In this document: positions 43,103-51,495 of the stretch, piece by piece
Layout of the letters: each line of letters starts with the position of its first letter
Numbering within the stretch: position 1 is the stretch's first letter
Assembly (NCBI GenBank): GCA_028278545.1
Contig: JANQED010000120.1
Span: forward strand, 222,219-286,218
Reading direction: 5' to 3'
Length of the DNA: 64,000 bases
From: Anaerolineales bacterium
Lineage (GTDB): Bacteria; Chloroflexota; Anaerolineae; Anaerolineales; UBA11858
Notes under the pieces: generated by a model
Seen by the model: the letters and a program-made list of their open reading frames with translations, nothing else
The model's database searches: none
Told to the model about the DNA's origin: nothing
Made by a program: the position numbers and the translations under genes

Positions 43103-44086
43103 TTACTGGTAGACTTCAGTGTTCACGCAGTTTGGCAATCGTTCTCCCCGCAACCCAGCCAATAGATTGTCGCAAGCCAATTCGGCCATGCGCTGACGGG
43201 TGTAGCGGGTAGCCGAGCCGATATGCGGTACGATCAGGCAATTTTCAAGCGCATAGAGTGGGTGATCAATGGGCAACGGCTCTGGGTCGGTGACATCCAG
43301 GGCCGCGGCGGCGATCCAGCCTTCGCTTAAAGCATGAAATAGGGCTTGGCTTTCGACAACCGGGCCGCGGGCGGCATTGATCAGGATGGCGGTCTTCTTC
43401 ATGGATTGCAAGGCTTCGGCGTCGATCAAATGGTGGGTCTCAGGGGTCAGCGGCACATGCAAACTGACGAAATCGCTCTCCCGTAACAGGGTTTCCAGGG
43501 GTAACTTCGTGGCACCAAACGCCTTTTCGATTTCGGGCTTGGGATTTGTGTCGGTGTAGACCAGGCGTAAGCCGAATACATGGGCGCGGCGAGCCACCGC
43601 AGCGCCAATTTTTCCCATACCAATGATGCCTAGCGTAGCCCCGTTCAAGTCCGTGCCCAGCCAGCCGGTGGGTGACCAGGTCTTCCAGCGACCTTGGCGA
43701 GCATCTTGGCCGGCTTGAGGGAGCTTGCGGGCTGCTGCAAGCAGCAGAGCTATGGTCAAGTCGGCGGTGCCCTCGGTCAGCACGCCAGGAGTGTTGCCAA
43801 CAGGGATGCAGCGCTGGGTGCAAGCCCCCACGTCAACGTTGTCGTAGCCCACAGCCATGTTGCTGACTACTTTCAGTTTTGGCGCTTTCCTGAGCAGCTC
43901 CTCGGAGACGGGAATGGTCAACAGGGTGAAGAATCCCTTTGCCTCAGGAAGATATTTCTCCAATTCTGGGGCCAGGTGATCAGCATCGGGTGGCCCGCTC
44001 ACTAGGCGACACTGCCCCTTCAATTTCGCCAACCATTCTTCTGGCAGCGTGTGTGTGATGATAACCAGGGGGAGATGTTCGGGCAT
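43103..44086 (-). CDS. D-2-hydroxyacid dehydrogenase (glyoxylate/hydroxypyruvate reductase)
   Basis: A 327-residue NAD(P)H enzyme. ATG 44086 has AGGTG five bases upstream. It shows the NAD fold LGIIGMGKIGAAVARRAH near residue 153, the substrate and catalytic Arg in INAARGPVVES near 237, Glu in DVTDPEPLPIDHPL near 264, and the His in LIVPHIGSATRYTR near 287. The VSNMAVGYDNVD segment near 76 matches GyaR/GRHPR-type reductases, which turn glyoxylate to glycolate or hydroxypyruvate to D-glycerate. It follows the glycerate 2-kinase gene with 13 bases between, which strongly supports a hydroxypyruvate to glycerate to 2-phosphoglycerate route. Confidence 0.92.
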   Translation of the reverse strand: MPEHLPLVIITHTLPEEWLAKLKGQCRLVSGPPDADHLAPELEKYLPEAKGFFTLLTIPVSEELLRKAPKLKVVSNMAVGYDNVDVGACTQRCIPVGNTPGVLTEGTADLTIALLLAAARKLPQAGQDARQGRWKTWSPTGWLGTDLNGATLGIIGMGKIGAAVARRAHVFGLRLVYTDTNPKPEIEKAFGATKLPLETLLRESDFVSLHVPLTPETHHLIDAEALQSMKKTAILINAARGPVVESQALFHALSEGWIAAAALDVTDPEPLPIDHPLYALENCLIVPHIGSATRYTRQRMAELACDNLLAGLRGERLPNCVNTEVYQ

Positions 44087-44099
44087 AATCACCTTTTGG

Positions 44100-45464
44100 T
44101 TAGAACGCGAATAGGAAGGTCAGGTCGTTGACGTTGGTCATCGTCGGTCCGGGCTTCAACAGATCCCCCAAGGGGTCAAAGAAATCATAGGCGGCGTTGC
44201 GGGCAAGGAATTCTGCAGGATTCAGCCCTCGGCGAGTTGCCTGATCCAATGTATGACCGCTGACGACCGCCCCTGCAGCGTTTGTAGGGCCATCGTCGCC
44301 GTCTGTGGCCAATGCGATGAGTAAGGCGTCCTCCAGATTGGCGAGCTCCTCCACAGCGCTGAGCGCCAACTCCTGGTTGCGTCCGCCGGGGCCATCCCCA
44401 TGTACGGTGACAGTGGTTTCTCCGCCAGCGATGATGCAGGCTGGCCGCGGGATGGGGTCGCCTGTGGCATCGACTTGTCGGGCAATCGCAGCCAATGCCG
44501 GTCCGATTTCACGCGCCTCACCCTTTAGGCGCGTTGTCAGCAGGAGAGTGTTGAAGCCTTCTTCTTGGGCTTTTTCGAGGGCTGCCTGCGCGGCCTGGTG
44601 GTTGTTCCCAACGACAATATCATGCGTGCATTCAAATATGGTGTCATTTTCTTTGGGTGTTTCCGGGACCTCACCCGAAGCCCCTCTCCACAGGTGTGCC
44701 AGGATTGAAGAGGGGATGTCCCTTGTGAGGTTGTAGCTTTCGATAATATCTATCGCCTCAGTGTAAGTGGTTGGGTCGGGGACCGTTGGCCCGGAGGCGA
44801 TCACGTCTAGAGGGTCGCCAATTACGTCCGAGAGAATCAGAGAAACCATCTGGGCTGGGCAAGCAAGGCGCGCCAGATTGCCTCCTTTGACCTGGGAGAC
44901 GTGCTTTCTCAGAGTGTTAATTTCGTCGATGTCCGCCCCACAGGATAGCAGCGCTTTGTTCAGCATTTGCAGGTCGTGCAGTGAAACCTCGGGGACAGGC
45001 GCGGTCAGTAATGCTGATCCGCCTCCTGATATCAAAAAGATGACCAGGTCTTCAGCAGAAGTCTCTTTTAGGAGATGGATAATTTTTTGAGCCCCCTCGA
45101 CGCCGCTCTCATCGGGAACGGGATGAGAAGCATTAGCGATTGACAATTGCGGGTTGTCAATCGCTAATGACGGATGATGAGATTTTGTGATCAGAATACC
45201 TTTGGTGAATTTCTCCCCAAGAATATCGGCTGCTGCCTGACCCATGGGGAGACTAGCCTTGCCAAAGCCTATGAGCAAAATCCGCTGAATGGCTTTCAGA
45301 TCATAACTCTGTGTCCCAATTTCTAGGTGGTTATCATCTCGTTGTAAACATTTTGCCACCGCATTGGCGGGATCGACGGCGCTGATCGCCGCCGCCAGGA
45401 TTCCCGTGACAACCTCTCCATGCGGTGAGGATCGCAAAGAAGAGGTCAGAAAGCGGCCAGGGTC
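44100..45464 (-). CDS. Glycerate 2-kinase (GckA/MOFRL family)
   Basis: A 454-residue class II glycerate kinase that phosphorylates D-glycerate to 2-phosphoglycerate. It has ILLIGFGKASLPMGQAAADI near residue 61, the conserved ITKSHHP, FLISGGGSALLTAPVP near 138, RKHVSQVKGGNLAR near 186 (catalytic Lys region), and the C-terminal MOFRL domain with ACIIAGGETTVTVHGDGPGG and ALATDGDDGPTNAAGA. The likely ATG is eight bases after the SRAP stop; a longer form overlapping SRAP cannot be excluded. Together with the reductase it makes a glyoxylate/serine salvage step. Confidence 0.92.
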   Translation of the reverse strand, partial: DPGRFLTSSLRSSPHGEVVTGILAAAISAVDPANAVAKCLQRDDNHLEIGTQSYDLKAIQRILLIGFGKASLPMGQAAADILGEKFTKGILITKSHHPSLAIDNPQLSIANASHPVPDESGVEGAQKIIHLLKETSAEDLVIFLISGGGSALLTAPVPEVSLHDLQMLNKALLSCGADIDEINTLRKHVSQVKGGNLARLACPAQMVSLILSDVIGDPLDVIASGPTVPDPTTYTEAIDIIESYNLTRDIPSSILAHLWRGASGEVPETPKENDTIFECTHDIVVGNNHQAAQAALEKAQEEGFNTLLLTTRLKGEAREIGPALAAIARQVDATGDPIPRPACIIAGGETTVTVHGDGPGGRNQELALSAVEELANLEDALLIALATDGDDGPTNAAGAVVSGHTLDQATRRGLNPAEFLARNAAYDFFDPLGDLLKPGPTMTNVNDLTFLFAF

Positions 45465-45474
45465 CATGGCAATA

Positions 45475-46152
45475 CTATACGGGCCGGATGCACTCCGGGC
45501 CGTCATTTTTAGGGCTGTTAACGAAGGTAGAGACGGGATAGGCTTCCATCTCCTGTGCGGGATATGGTACGAGGAGTTGATCCAATTCAGCCGGGGGTTT
45601 TTCGCCGAGGCTGAGCCAAGTTTCGTAGGCGGATGGAGGCAAGATCACACCCATTCGATTGTGGATCGGTTTGATGAGATCGTTTGGCTCGGTAGTGATG
45701 ATCGTCGCGGTGAGAATCTCCGAGCCGTCGGGTGCATTCCAGCGATCCCAGAGTCCGGCGAAGGCAAAGGGCTTTTTGGATTTCAGGCGAATGTAATAGG
45801 GGGTCTTGGCTGAACTGCCTGGCTGCTTTTGCCATTCATAGAAGCCACTTAGCAAGACCAGACAGCGATGGTATTTATAGGGGCCTTTGAAAGATGGTTT
45901 CTCGGCAAGTGTTTCACTCCGAGCATTGATCATCGGTTTGACTCTTGTGAGATCTTTGGCCCAAGTGGGGATCAAGCCCCACACATAATAATCGAGTGCT
46001 CTTTCGGCTGTGTTGGGGATCACAGCGAGAGGTTGACTGGGAGCGATATTGTATCGGGGCGTTTGTGATAATGCGCTAATTGAAGTGGTCACTTGTGAAA
46101 ATGTATCAGCAGTTTCATCGGGCGTTGCTGTGAATGTAAGTCTTCCGGGCAT
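45475..46152 (-). CDS. SRAP-domain protein lacking the catalytic Cys2
   Basis: A 225-residue YedK/HMCES-like protein, the family that shields abasic sites in single-stranded DNA by a covalent link through Cys2. The ATG has AAGGATG upstream. Present: the AGA pocket residues in MINARSETL near residue 82, SGFYEWQK near 106, and HNRMGVILPP near 158. The N-terminus reads MPGRLTF instead of the near-universal MCGRF: Cys2 is Pro. The thiazolidine cross-link chemistry cannot occur in the usual way. The reading frame is intact and the gene leads the glycerate kinase operon. Confidence 0.88.
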   Translation of the reverse strand: MPGRLTFTATPDETADTFSQVTTSISALSQTPRYNIAPSQPLAVIPNTAERALDYYVWGLIPTWAKDLTRVKPMINARSETLAEKPSFKGPYKYHRCLVLLSGFYEWQKQPGSSAKTPYYIRLKSKKPFAFAGLWDRWNAPDGSEILTATIITTEPNDLIKPIHNRMGVILPPSAYETWLSLGEKPPAELDQLLVPYPAQEMEAYPVSTFVNSPKNDGPECIRPV

Positions 46153-46246
46153 GAGAACATCCTTTCGAAATCTGTCTAAAAAAGTGCCTCCTAACCTGAG
46201 GGGGGCAGGCTAGAAGGCTCGCATATTATTGCACAAGTCGGTAGGG

Positions 46247-46275
46247 TTGTCAACGACTTTGCCGGGTAGTACAAT
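46247..46275 (+). promoter_or_regulatory. Promoter of the polysaccharide locus
   Basis: TTGTCA at 46247-46252 and TACAAT at 46270-46275 with 17-base spacing. The expected start near 46282 lies ten bases before a strong ribosome site (AGGGGG), which serves a 21-codon leader ORF, then the first large gene. Confidence 0.6.
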
Positions 46276-46304
46276 TCGATTTGATTTGGATTAGGGGGAA
46301 AGCG

Positions 46305-46370
46305 GTGAAGTTATGGTTGCGTGGTTCGGGTCAACAAACCTTTCGTCCTCAAGTTAGCATGTTCCTCTGA
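46305..46370 (+). CDS. Candidate 21-residue leader peptide
   Basis: A GTG at 46305 with AGGGGGAAA eight bases before it opens a 21-residue ORF (KLWLRGSGQQTFRPQ in its middle) that ends in TGA at 46370, 22 bases before the GTG of the GT-C gene. It is the first translatable ORF in the predicted transcript. It could be a regulatory leader, or the true N-terminus of the membrane protein if a base is missing. Confidence 0.35.
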   Translation: MKLWLRGSGQQTFRPQVSMFL

Positions 46371-46392
46371 GGATTGATGCGCGCAACTTATC

Positions 46393-49137
46393 GTGTTGGA
46401 TAACTTTCTGGCAAACCTTTTATTTGTCGGAGGGGCGGAGCGCGTCAACTGGTCAATGATTTCCAGATTGTTCTTGTTGCTTACCAGTGTAGAGGGTATT
46501 TTCGTCATCCGATCGATTCTTATGTTTCCTTCGGAGGCTGGCAGCGCGCGCTTTTTTGGTTTGTCGGCAACGAGATTGATGATGTTGGGCGCCGCCTCCG
46601 CGGTCGCTGCTGCCGCATTGGGATTGCTGCTGGCATCGCTGTGGAAGCATTCCTGGTTTGATCAGGTCTGCTTTCGCCTGAAAAAGAGAGTCGCACATGA
46701 TCAATTTTCGCTAGTTATATTGGTAATTGGGATAGTTGGAGTGCTTGCCGGAACGCAACTCGCCCTTTACGCGGGCGACGCTGGTGAGCCCGTCGTCCAG
46801 GCGGTTTTGCTGCGGTTGCAGCCTTTTTTTGTTTGGATTTCCCTAATCTGCTTGCAGATTCTCGTAGTCTTATTTTCCTGGGATGACCGTTTGCAGTCGC
46901 TGTTCAAAAACAATAAAGGCGATTCGATCCGTTGGTTTATTATTTTTTTGTCGTTTTTGTTTGTTCTGATTTTGATAGCCGGTTCTGGATACGGCTTTTC
47001 GGAGGAAACCGATAAGACAGGCTATTTCCGAACTCTGGGAACCCCTATAACGGGTGTCCAGGTGTTTGGAGCAGTACTAATAACGATTCTATTTGTCTTG
47101 GTATGGCGCTTTATTAGGCTTCAGTCAAGCTCTGGGCGTTGGCCGCAATGGTTTGAGAGTGATTTTCTAGTAGGGCTGATTATTTGGATTCTTGCTTTTG
47201 CGATCTGGATGAGTGTCCCACTGAAACCCAATTGGTTCGCAGACCCGCCTCGGGCACCGAACTACACCTTTTCTCCCAATTCAGACGCCCATCAATATGA
47301 TGCTGTGGCTCACAGCCTGATTGCCGGTTCTGGTTTTTGGCATCAAGAGAAGGATGCTCGCATTCGGCGGCCTGCGCTGTCGTCTGTGCTGGCATTGTTC
47401 CACACCATTGGGGGCGCCGGCTATGAGGAGATTATCGGCTGGCAGGTTGCGCTGTTAGCATTGTTCCCAGTGGTAGTATACGCGCTTACCAAGGATATCC
47501 ATAACCGGGCCTCGGCGATGCTGGCCTCCTTGCTGATTATCGGCCGCGAGCGCAACTCCATTGTTTTGGCAGATACGATCACCGTTTCCCATGCCAAAGT
47601 CTTGATGGCTGATTTGCTGGCTACTTTGGGAGTGGTCTTGTTTTTCTTGTTGATCCTGAAGGGGGTGAAGCGCGCCGGAGTCCATTCGGTGTATGAGCTT
47701 CTCGCTGGTGGTGTATTGGGTTTTTTTGTGATGGTCCGCTCCGAGCTGTTGGTTTTCATTTTCGCAGCGGGGGTGTTCATCTTTTGGTACCAGAGAAAAA
47801 AGCCGCGGCATTGGATAAGAAGTATTAGCTCAATGTTAATTGGGTTTACTTTTATCGTGGCCCCCTGGATATGGCGCAATGGAGCGGTTACCGGTCAGTT
47901 CTACCTCGACAAGCCGATTGACAGACTTCCAATCCTTCGGGAACTTGATGAAATCCTCGGGGCAACTGATCAACCAACAGTGAATAGCGCTGCTCAGGCA
48001 GGTTACAAGAGCTCAGCCTCAATGGCAGTTGACTATCAAGATGTTCAGGATGTGCTTATCACAGGCATGGCTGCCAACTCAGCCCAAAAAGTCAGGTTCA
48101 TTGATAACTTCTTGAATCATTTTTCGAATGGACTGATCCAAAGTGTAATATTCCTTCCAATGTCTCCCCGGCTGTTGATATCTATGGCAAATATACCCGC
48201 CTATCATGATGCCGGGGAGCTCTTGTCTACCTGTTGTGCGGTAAATCAGTACGTCAGAGGGCTACCATATTGGTGGAGTTATTGGGATGGTGGTCTCATA
48301 ACTCAGTCAGTCGTTCCATTATTGATCGCGGTGGGCTTATTGTCGATCGGTTTAGCTGTTTTGTGGAAATCTCAGAAGGAGGCAATTCTATTTTTTTTTG
48401 GGTCTACACTGATGTATATCCTTTTCTTCGCGCTGAATAGCCGTTCTGGTGGGCGGTGGCTTTTGGAGATCGACTGGATTACCCTGATCGTCTACAGCGC
48501 AGGAATCATTGAGATTGTCCTTTTCGTAGCAAGATGGCTGGGATGGGAGTTGTCTCCGTTTTGGTCGCTTGCTGATGGTGGGCAAGAAGTAAACAAAATT
48601 TCAGGCAAGGCAAGTCGCCATTACATTGGTCTTACATTCGTGCTCTTCTTCGTTGGGGCTTCCATGCCAATCGCTGAAACCATCATTCCTGCTAGATACA
48701 CCCAGGATGGATTGCAGCGCAAATTTCAAGCGCTGACTTTGCCCCAACCTGCGGAACAGCTTCAAACTGCTGAAAATCTGACCAGTCTGGTACAAGCGGG
48801 CGATTACAAGGCCTGGTATGGGCAAGCGCTCTATCCGCGTTATTATGAGGCGGGCGATGGCATGGATGGCAAATTAGATGCCTACAAGCTTCCCTATTCC
48901 CGCATAGAACTTCATCTCGTTGGGATGGAGCACTCCTGGGTGACCCTGCCGTATTCGGGGGATATCCCTGAGTTTCCGCATGCCTCAGATGTTGTCGTTT
49001 TTGGATGTGCTGGGAAACCCTATTTAGAGAGTATTGCAATTGCGATTTATCCGCAGGGTAGTGATCAACCCCAATCGATTCTCTTCGCCGATCAGTTCCC
49101 TGGTCAACACCAAAACTGTCCACTACCAACGGACTAA
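46393..49137 (+). CDS. Large GT-C-like membrane glycosyltransferase
   Basis: A 914-residue membrane protein with about 18 hydrophobic segments. The start is GTG 46393, without a good ribosome site; ATG 46456 is an alternative just before the first membrane helix. The loop after a helix near residue 290 has SPNSDAHQYDAVAHSL, with the acidic pair typical of the first external loop of GT-C enzymes (dolichol/undecaprenyl-phosphate-sugar dependent, ArnT/PMT-like). RPALSSVLALFHTIGG follows. Near 385 is a stretch with RERNSIVLADTITVSHAKVL. The C-terminal 120 residues are a soluble external domain. It opens the surface polysaccharide locus and is followed 11 bases later by a GT4 glycosyltransferase. 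Confidence 0.75.
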   Translation: MLDNFLANLLFVGGAERVNWSMISRLFLLLTSVEGIFVIRSILMFPSEAGSARFFGLSATRLMMLGAASAVAAAALGLLLASLWKHSWFDQVCFRLKKRVAHDQFSLVILVIGIVGVLAGTQLALYAGDAGEPVVQAVLLRLQPFFVWISLICLQILVVLFSWDDRLQSLFKNNKGDSIRWFIIFLSFLFVLILIAGSGYGFSEETDKTGYFRTLGTPITGVQVFGAVLITILFVLVWRFIRLQSSSGRWPQWFESDFLVGLIIWILAFAIWMSVPLKPNWFADPPRAPNYTFSPNSDAHQYDAVAHSLIAGSGFWHQEKDARIRRPALSSVLALFHTIGGAGYEEIIGWQVALLALFPVVVYALTKDIHNRASAMLASLLIIGRERNSIVLADTITVSHAKVLMADLLATLGVVLFFLLILKGVKRAGVHSVYELLAGGVLGFFVMVRSELLVFIFAAGVFIFWYQRKKPRHWIRSISSMLIGFTFIVAPWIWRNGAVTGQFYLDKPIDRLPILRELDEILGATDQPTVNSAAQAGYKSSASMAVDYQDVQDVLITGMAANSAQKVRFIDNFLNHFSNGLIQSVIFLPMSPRLLISMANIPAYHDAGELLSTCCAVNQYVRGLPYWWSYWDGGLITQSVVPLLIAVGLLSIGLAVLWKSQKEAILFFFGSTLMYILFFALNSRSGGRWLLEIDWITLIVYSAGIIEIVLFVARWLGWELSPFWSLADGGQEVNKISGKASRHYIGLTFVLFFVGASMPIAETIIPARYTQDGLQRKFQALTLPQPAEQLQTAENLTSLVQAGDYKAWYGQALYPRYYEAGDGMDGKLDAYKLPYSRIELHLVGMEHSWVTLPYSGDIPEFPHASDVVVFGCAGKPYLESIAIAIYPQGSDQPQSILFADQFPGQHQNCPLPTD

Positions 49138-49148
49138 TACTGAGCACC

Positions 49149-50300
49149 GTGAAAATATTTATTATCACTGGGATATTTCCCCCGGATATAGGCGGGCCAG
49201 CAACGTATGTGCCTGCTATCGCCACCGCATTCGCCAACAATGGCAATGAAGTTACAGTGCTTACGCTTAGCGATGGGGTGGCGCACGATGATAGCCAGCA
49301 TCCATTTCCCGTAACTCGTATTCGCCGGAGTACCCACAAACTGCTCCGCTGGTTGATTACGTTGGTAGCCATTTTGCGCTTTGCGCGGAACGCCGAGGTG
49401 CTGTTCGTCAATGGGTTGGCGATGGAAGCCGCCTTGGTGAACAAATTCTTGCGGAAACCGCTTGTATTGAAAGTTGTTGGCGATTTTGCTTGGGAGAGGG
49501 CCCAAAATTATGGCTGGATTGAAGATGACTTTGAGACATTTCAGAAAGTGGAATATGGTTGGCGTGTTAAATGGCTGAAAATCCTACGTTCGTGGTGGTT
49601 GCAGCAAGCGGACAGGGTGATTGTTCCCAGCAAATACTTGGCAAAGTGGGCTCGCCATTGGGGGGTATCTGAGGATAAGTGCTCAGTGATTTATAACGCT
49701 GTAACCGCCGTAAATGGAGTTCAGCCAGCCGAGATTTCACTAAACACAGCCAGAAATATCGTTGTTGTTGGGCGTTTGGTATCATGGAAACACATTGATG
49801 AGGTCCTCGAGGTCATGGCAGACATCGATGACCTCGGCGCGATCATTGTCGGTGATGGCCCTGAACGTCCGCGCTTAGAGAAGTCGGCATCAATGCTGGC
49901 CTTGGCCGATCGTGTGCACTTCGCGGGCTATTGCAGTCAAGCCAAAACTCGCAGTTTGATGGCTGTAGGGGATTATTATGTGTTGAACTCTTCCTATGAG
50001 GGGTTTCCCCATGTGATCGTTGAAGCTATGCAGCTTGGATTACCTGTGATCAGCACCTCGGTTGGAGGCGTCCCCGAGATCATTACTGATCGTGTAAACG
50101 GCATTTTGGTAGAGAGAAATAAGTCAAGCTTGGCAGGCGGACTCCGCAGTTTGTTAGACGACCCGGAGCTTGCGGCGAGTATCTCGGTCAGCGCGCAAGA
50201 GACTATCTCGAATTATTTTAACCATCTTGTGATGGAAACTAAGACGGAAGAGGTATTGAGGCGGGCGACCGGCCATTCTGTAATGCCAAGCAAAAATTAA
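49149..50300 (+). CDS. GT4 family glycosyltransferase
   Basis: A 383-residue retaining glycosyltransferase with two Rossmann domains, starting at GTG. Residues 1-18 are KIFIITGIFPPDIGGPAT, with the acceptor-side GGPAT loop. The GT4 donor region has VVGRLVSWKHIDEVLEV near residue 205, IVGDGPERPRLE near 233 and the EX7E element SSYEGFPHVIVEA near 283. The family uses nucleotide-sugar donors; the sugar cannot be assigned. It ends four bases before the Wzz-like gene, so it is part of the polysaccharide operon. Confidence 0.93.
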   Translation: MKIFIITGIFPPDIGGPATYVPAIATAFANNGNEVTVLTLSDGVAHDDSQHPFPVTRIRRSTHKLLRWLITLVAILRFARNAEVLFVNGLAMEAALVNKFLRKPLVLKVVGDFAWERAQNYGWIEDDFETFQKVEYGWRVKWLKILRSWWLQQADRVIVPSKYLAKWARHWGVSEDKCSVIYNAVTAVNGVQPAEISLNTARNIVVVGRLVSWKHIDEVLEVMADIDDLGAIIVGDGPERPRLEKSASMLALADRVHFAGYCSQAKTRSLMAVGDYYVLNSSYEGFPHVIVEAMQLGLPVISTSVGGVPEIITDRVNGILVERNKSSLAGGLRSLLDDPELAASISVSAQETISNYFNHLVMETKTEEVLRRATGHSVMPSKN

Positions 50301-50304
50301 AAAC

Positions 50305-51438
50305 ATGAGAACTCAACCGAAAGCCAACCTGAATTTTAGCGATGATGAGATCGTATTCCCTGATATTTTGGGATTGATTGCCCGCTATAGATGGCTGATT
50401 GTGATTACCTCCTCATCAGCCGCCATCATCGCCTGGATAATTAGTGCTCTGTTCATCCCCCAGCAATACCAGAGTTCGGCTACGTTAGCTATAGTGCCGG
50501 TTAGTCCCTTGGCGATAAGCAGCAATTCTGCCGATCAAATTCTTTTAGACATCCCCGACGCATCGGTACTGGCGGCTCAGGCTCAGGAGGCCGATTTTAA
50601 TTTACCGGAGGATGGCTTGTTCGAGAGAGAGGCAAAACCTTTAGAGGAGGATAGGATTATTTTTGATGTGATTGCATCTGATCCTGATGGCGCTGCACAG
50701 TATGCCGATCTTTGGGCACAATTGGCCATAGAATTATTCGTTGAAGAATTTGGGGCTAATAGATTCATCTCGAATTATCAAGAGTTGTATGGGACATCGG
50801 CCTTTGCTTTGACATCAGTCGAGGAGTTATTGGTGAACAGGTCAGTTAGCTTATTGAATGTCCGGCAAGAATATGCAATCAATAACTATACTGGTCTCCA
50901 GTCTCGTTTCGAAGAATACGATGGCTTGCTAGAAAGTATCAAGTCATTTCGTGGGCAGCTAGAACGTGAAGAGTCAAACGCGCAGCTTGGGGAATTGCAA
51001 CTGCTTGAGTATGAAATCCTTTATCGGCGGGCGGTAAATGCTGATCTTGCCGGAGGCTTGGAATTCGATATTTCTTTTGATGATTCTACAGTTGGAAGCA
51101 CTTTACATGATTTGGGGGGATTAGATTCATTTGTTCAAAGAAGAAGGCTTGAAGTCGAGAAGGATTTATTAATAAGCCAGGAAGTCATCAACGGAATTGC
51201 CAGGGAGCAGGAACTCATATTGCTGTTGCAGGATGCCAAACTTGCAAAAATAATATCTCCCGCTCAGGTACCCGAAAGGCCGATTAGCGCCTCGCCTTTC
51301 GCGCACGCGGTCTTGGCCGGTGGATTGGGAATATTTTTCAACATCTTTATCATCTTATTGAATGAATTGTATCTGGAGAATTATCTAAAAAAGCGGAAGT
51401 CAGAGCATATTGCAGATGAAAGGCCCGTCAAAGAGTAA
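50305..51438 (+). CDS. Wzz-like polysaccharide chain-length protein
   Basis: A 377-residue protein of the polysaccharide co-polymerase family. It has an N-terminal membrane helix (about 30-52, WLIVITSSSAAIIAWIISAL), a long external helical region, and a second membrane helix near 335-358 preceded by the Pro-rich ISPAQVPERPISASP. This is the Wzz/Wzc topology that sets the chain length of exported glycans. It lacks the cytoplasmic tyrosine-kinase domain of Wzc. The external coiled part is rich in Glu, Asp and Leu. It sits between the GT4 and flippase genes, as expected in a Wzx/Wzy-type locus. Confidence 0.87.
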   Translation: MRTQPKANLNFSDDEIVFPDILGLIARYRWLIVITSSSAAIIAWIISALFIPQQYQSSATLAIVPVSPLAISSNSADQILLDIPDASVLAAQAQEADFNLPEDGLFEREAKPLEEDRIIFDVIASDPDGAAQYADLWAQLAIELFVEEFGANRFISNYQELYGTSAFALTSVEELLVNRSVSLLNVRQEYAINNYTGLQSRFEEYDGLLESIKSFRGQLEREESNAQLGELQLLEYEILYRRAVNADLAGGLEFDISFDDSTVGSTLHDLGGLDSFVQRRRLEVEKDLLISQEVINGIAREQELILLLQDAKLAKIISPAQVPERPISASPFAHAVLAGGLGIFFNIFIILLNELYLENYLKKRKSEHIADERPVKE

Positions 51439-51495
51439 AATTTTGCTGTGGTTGGTATTGCTGGGTACGTTGCATTGTTTCGGACACTCGGATAA

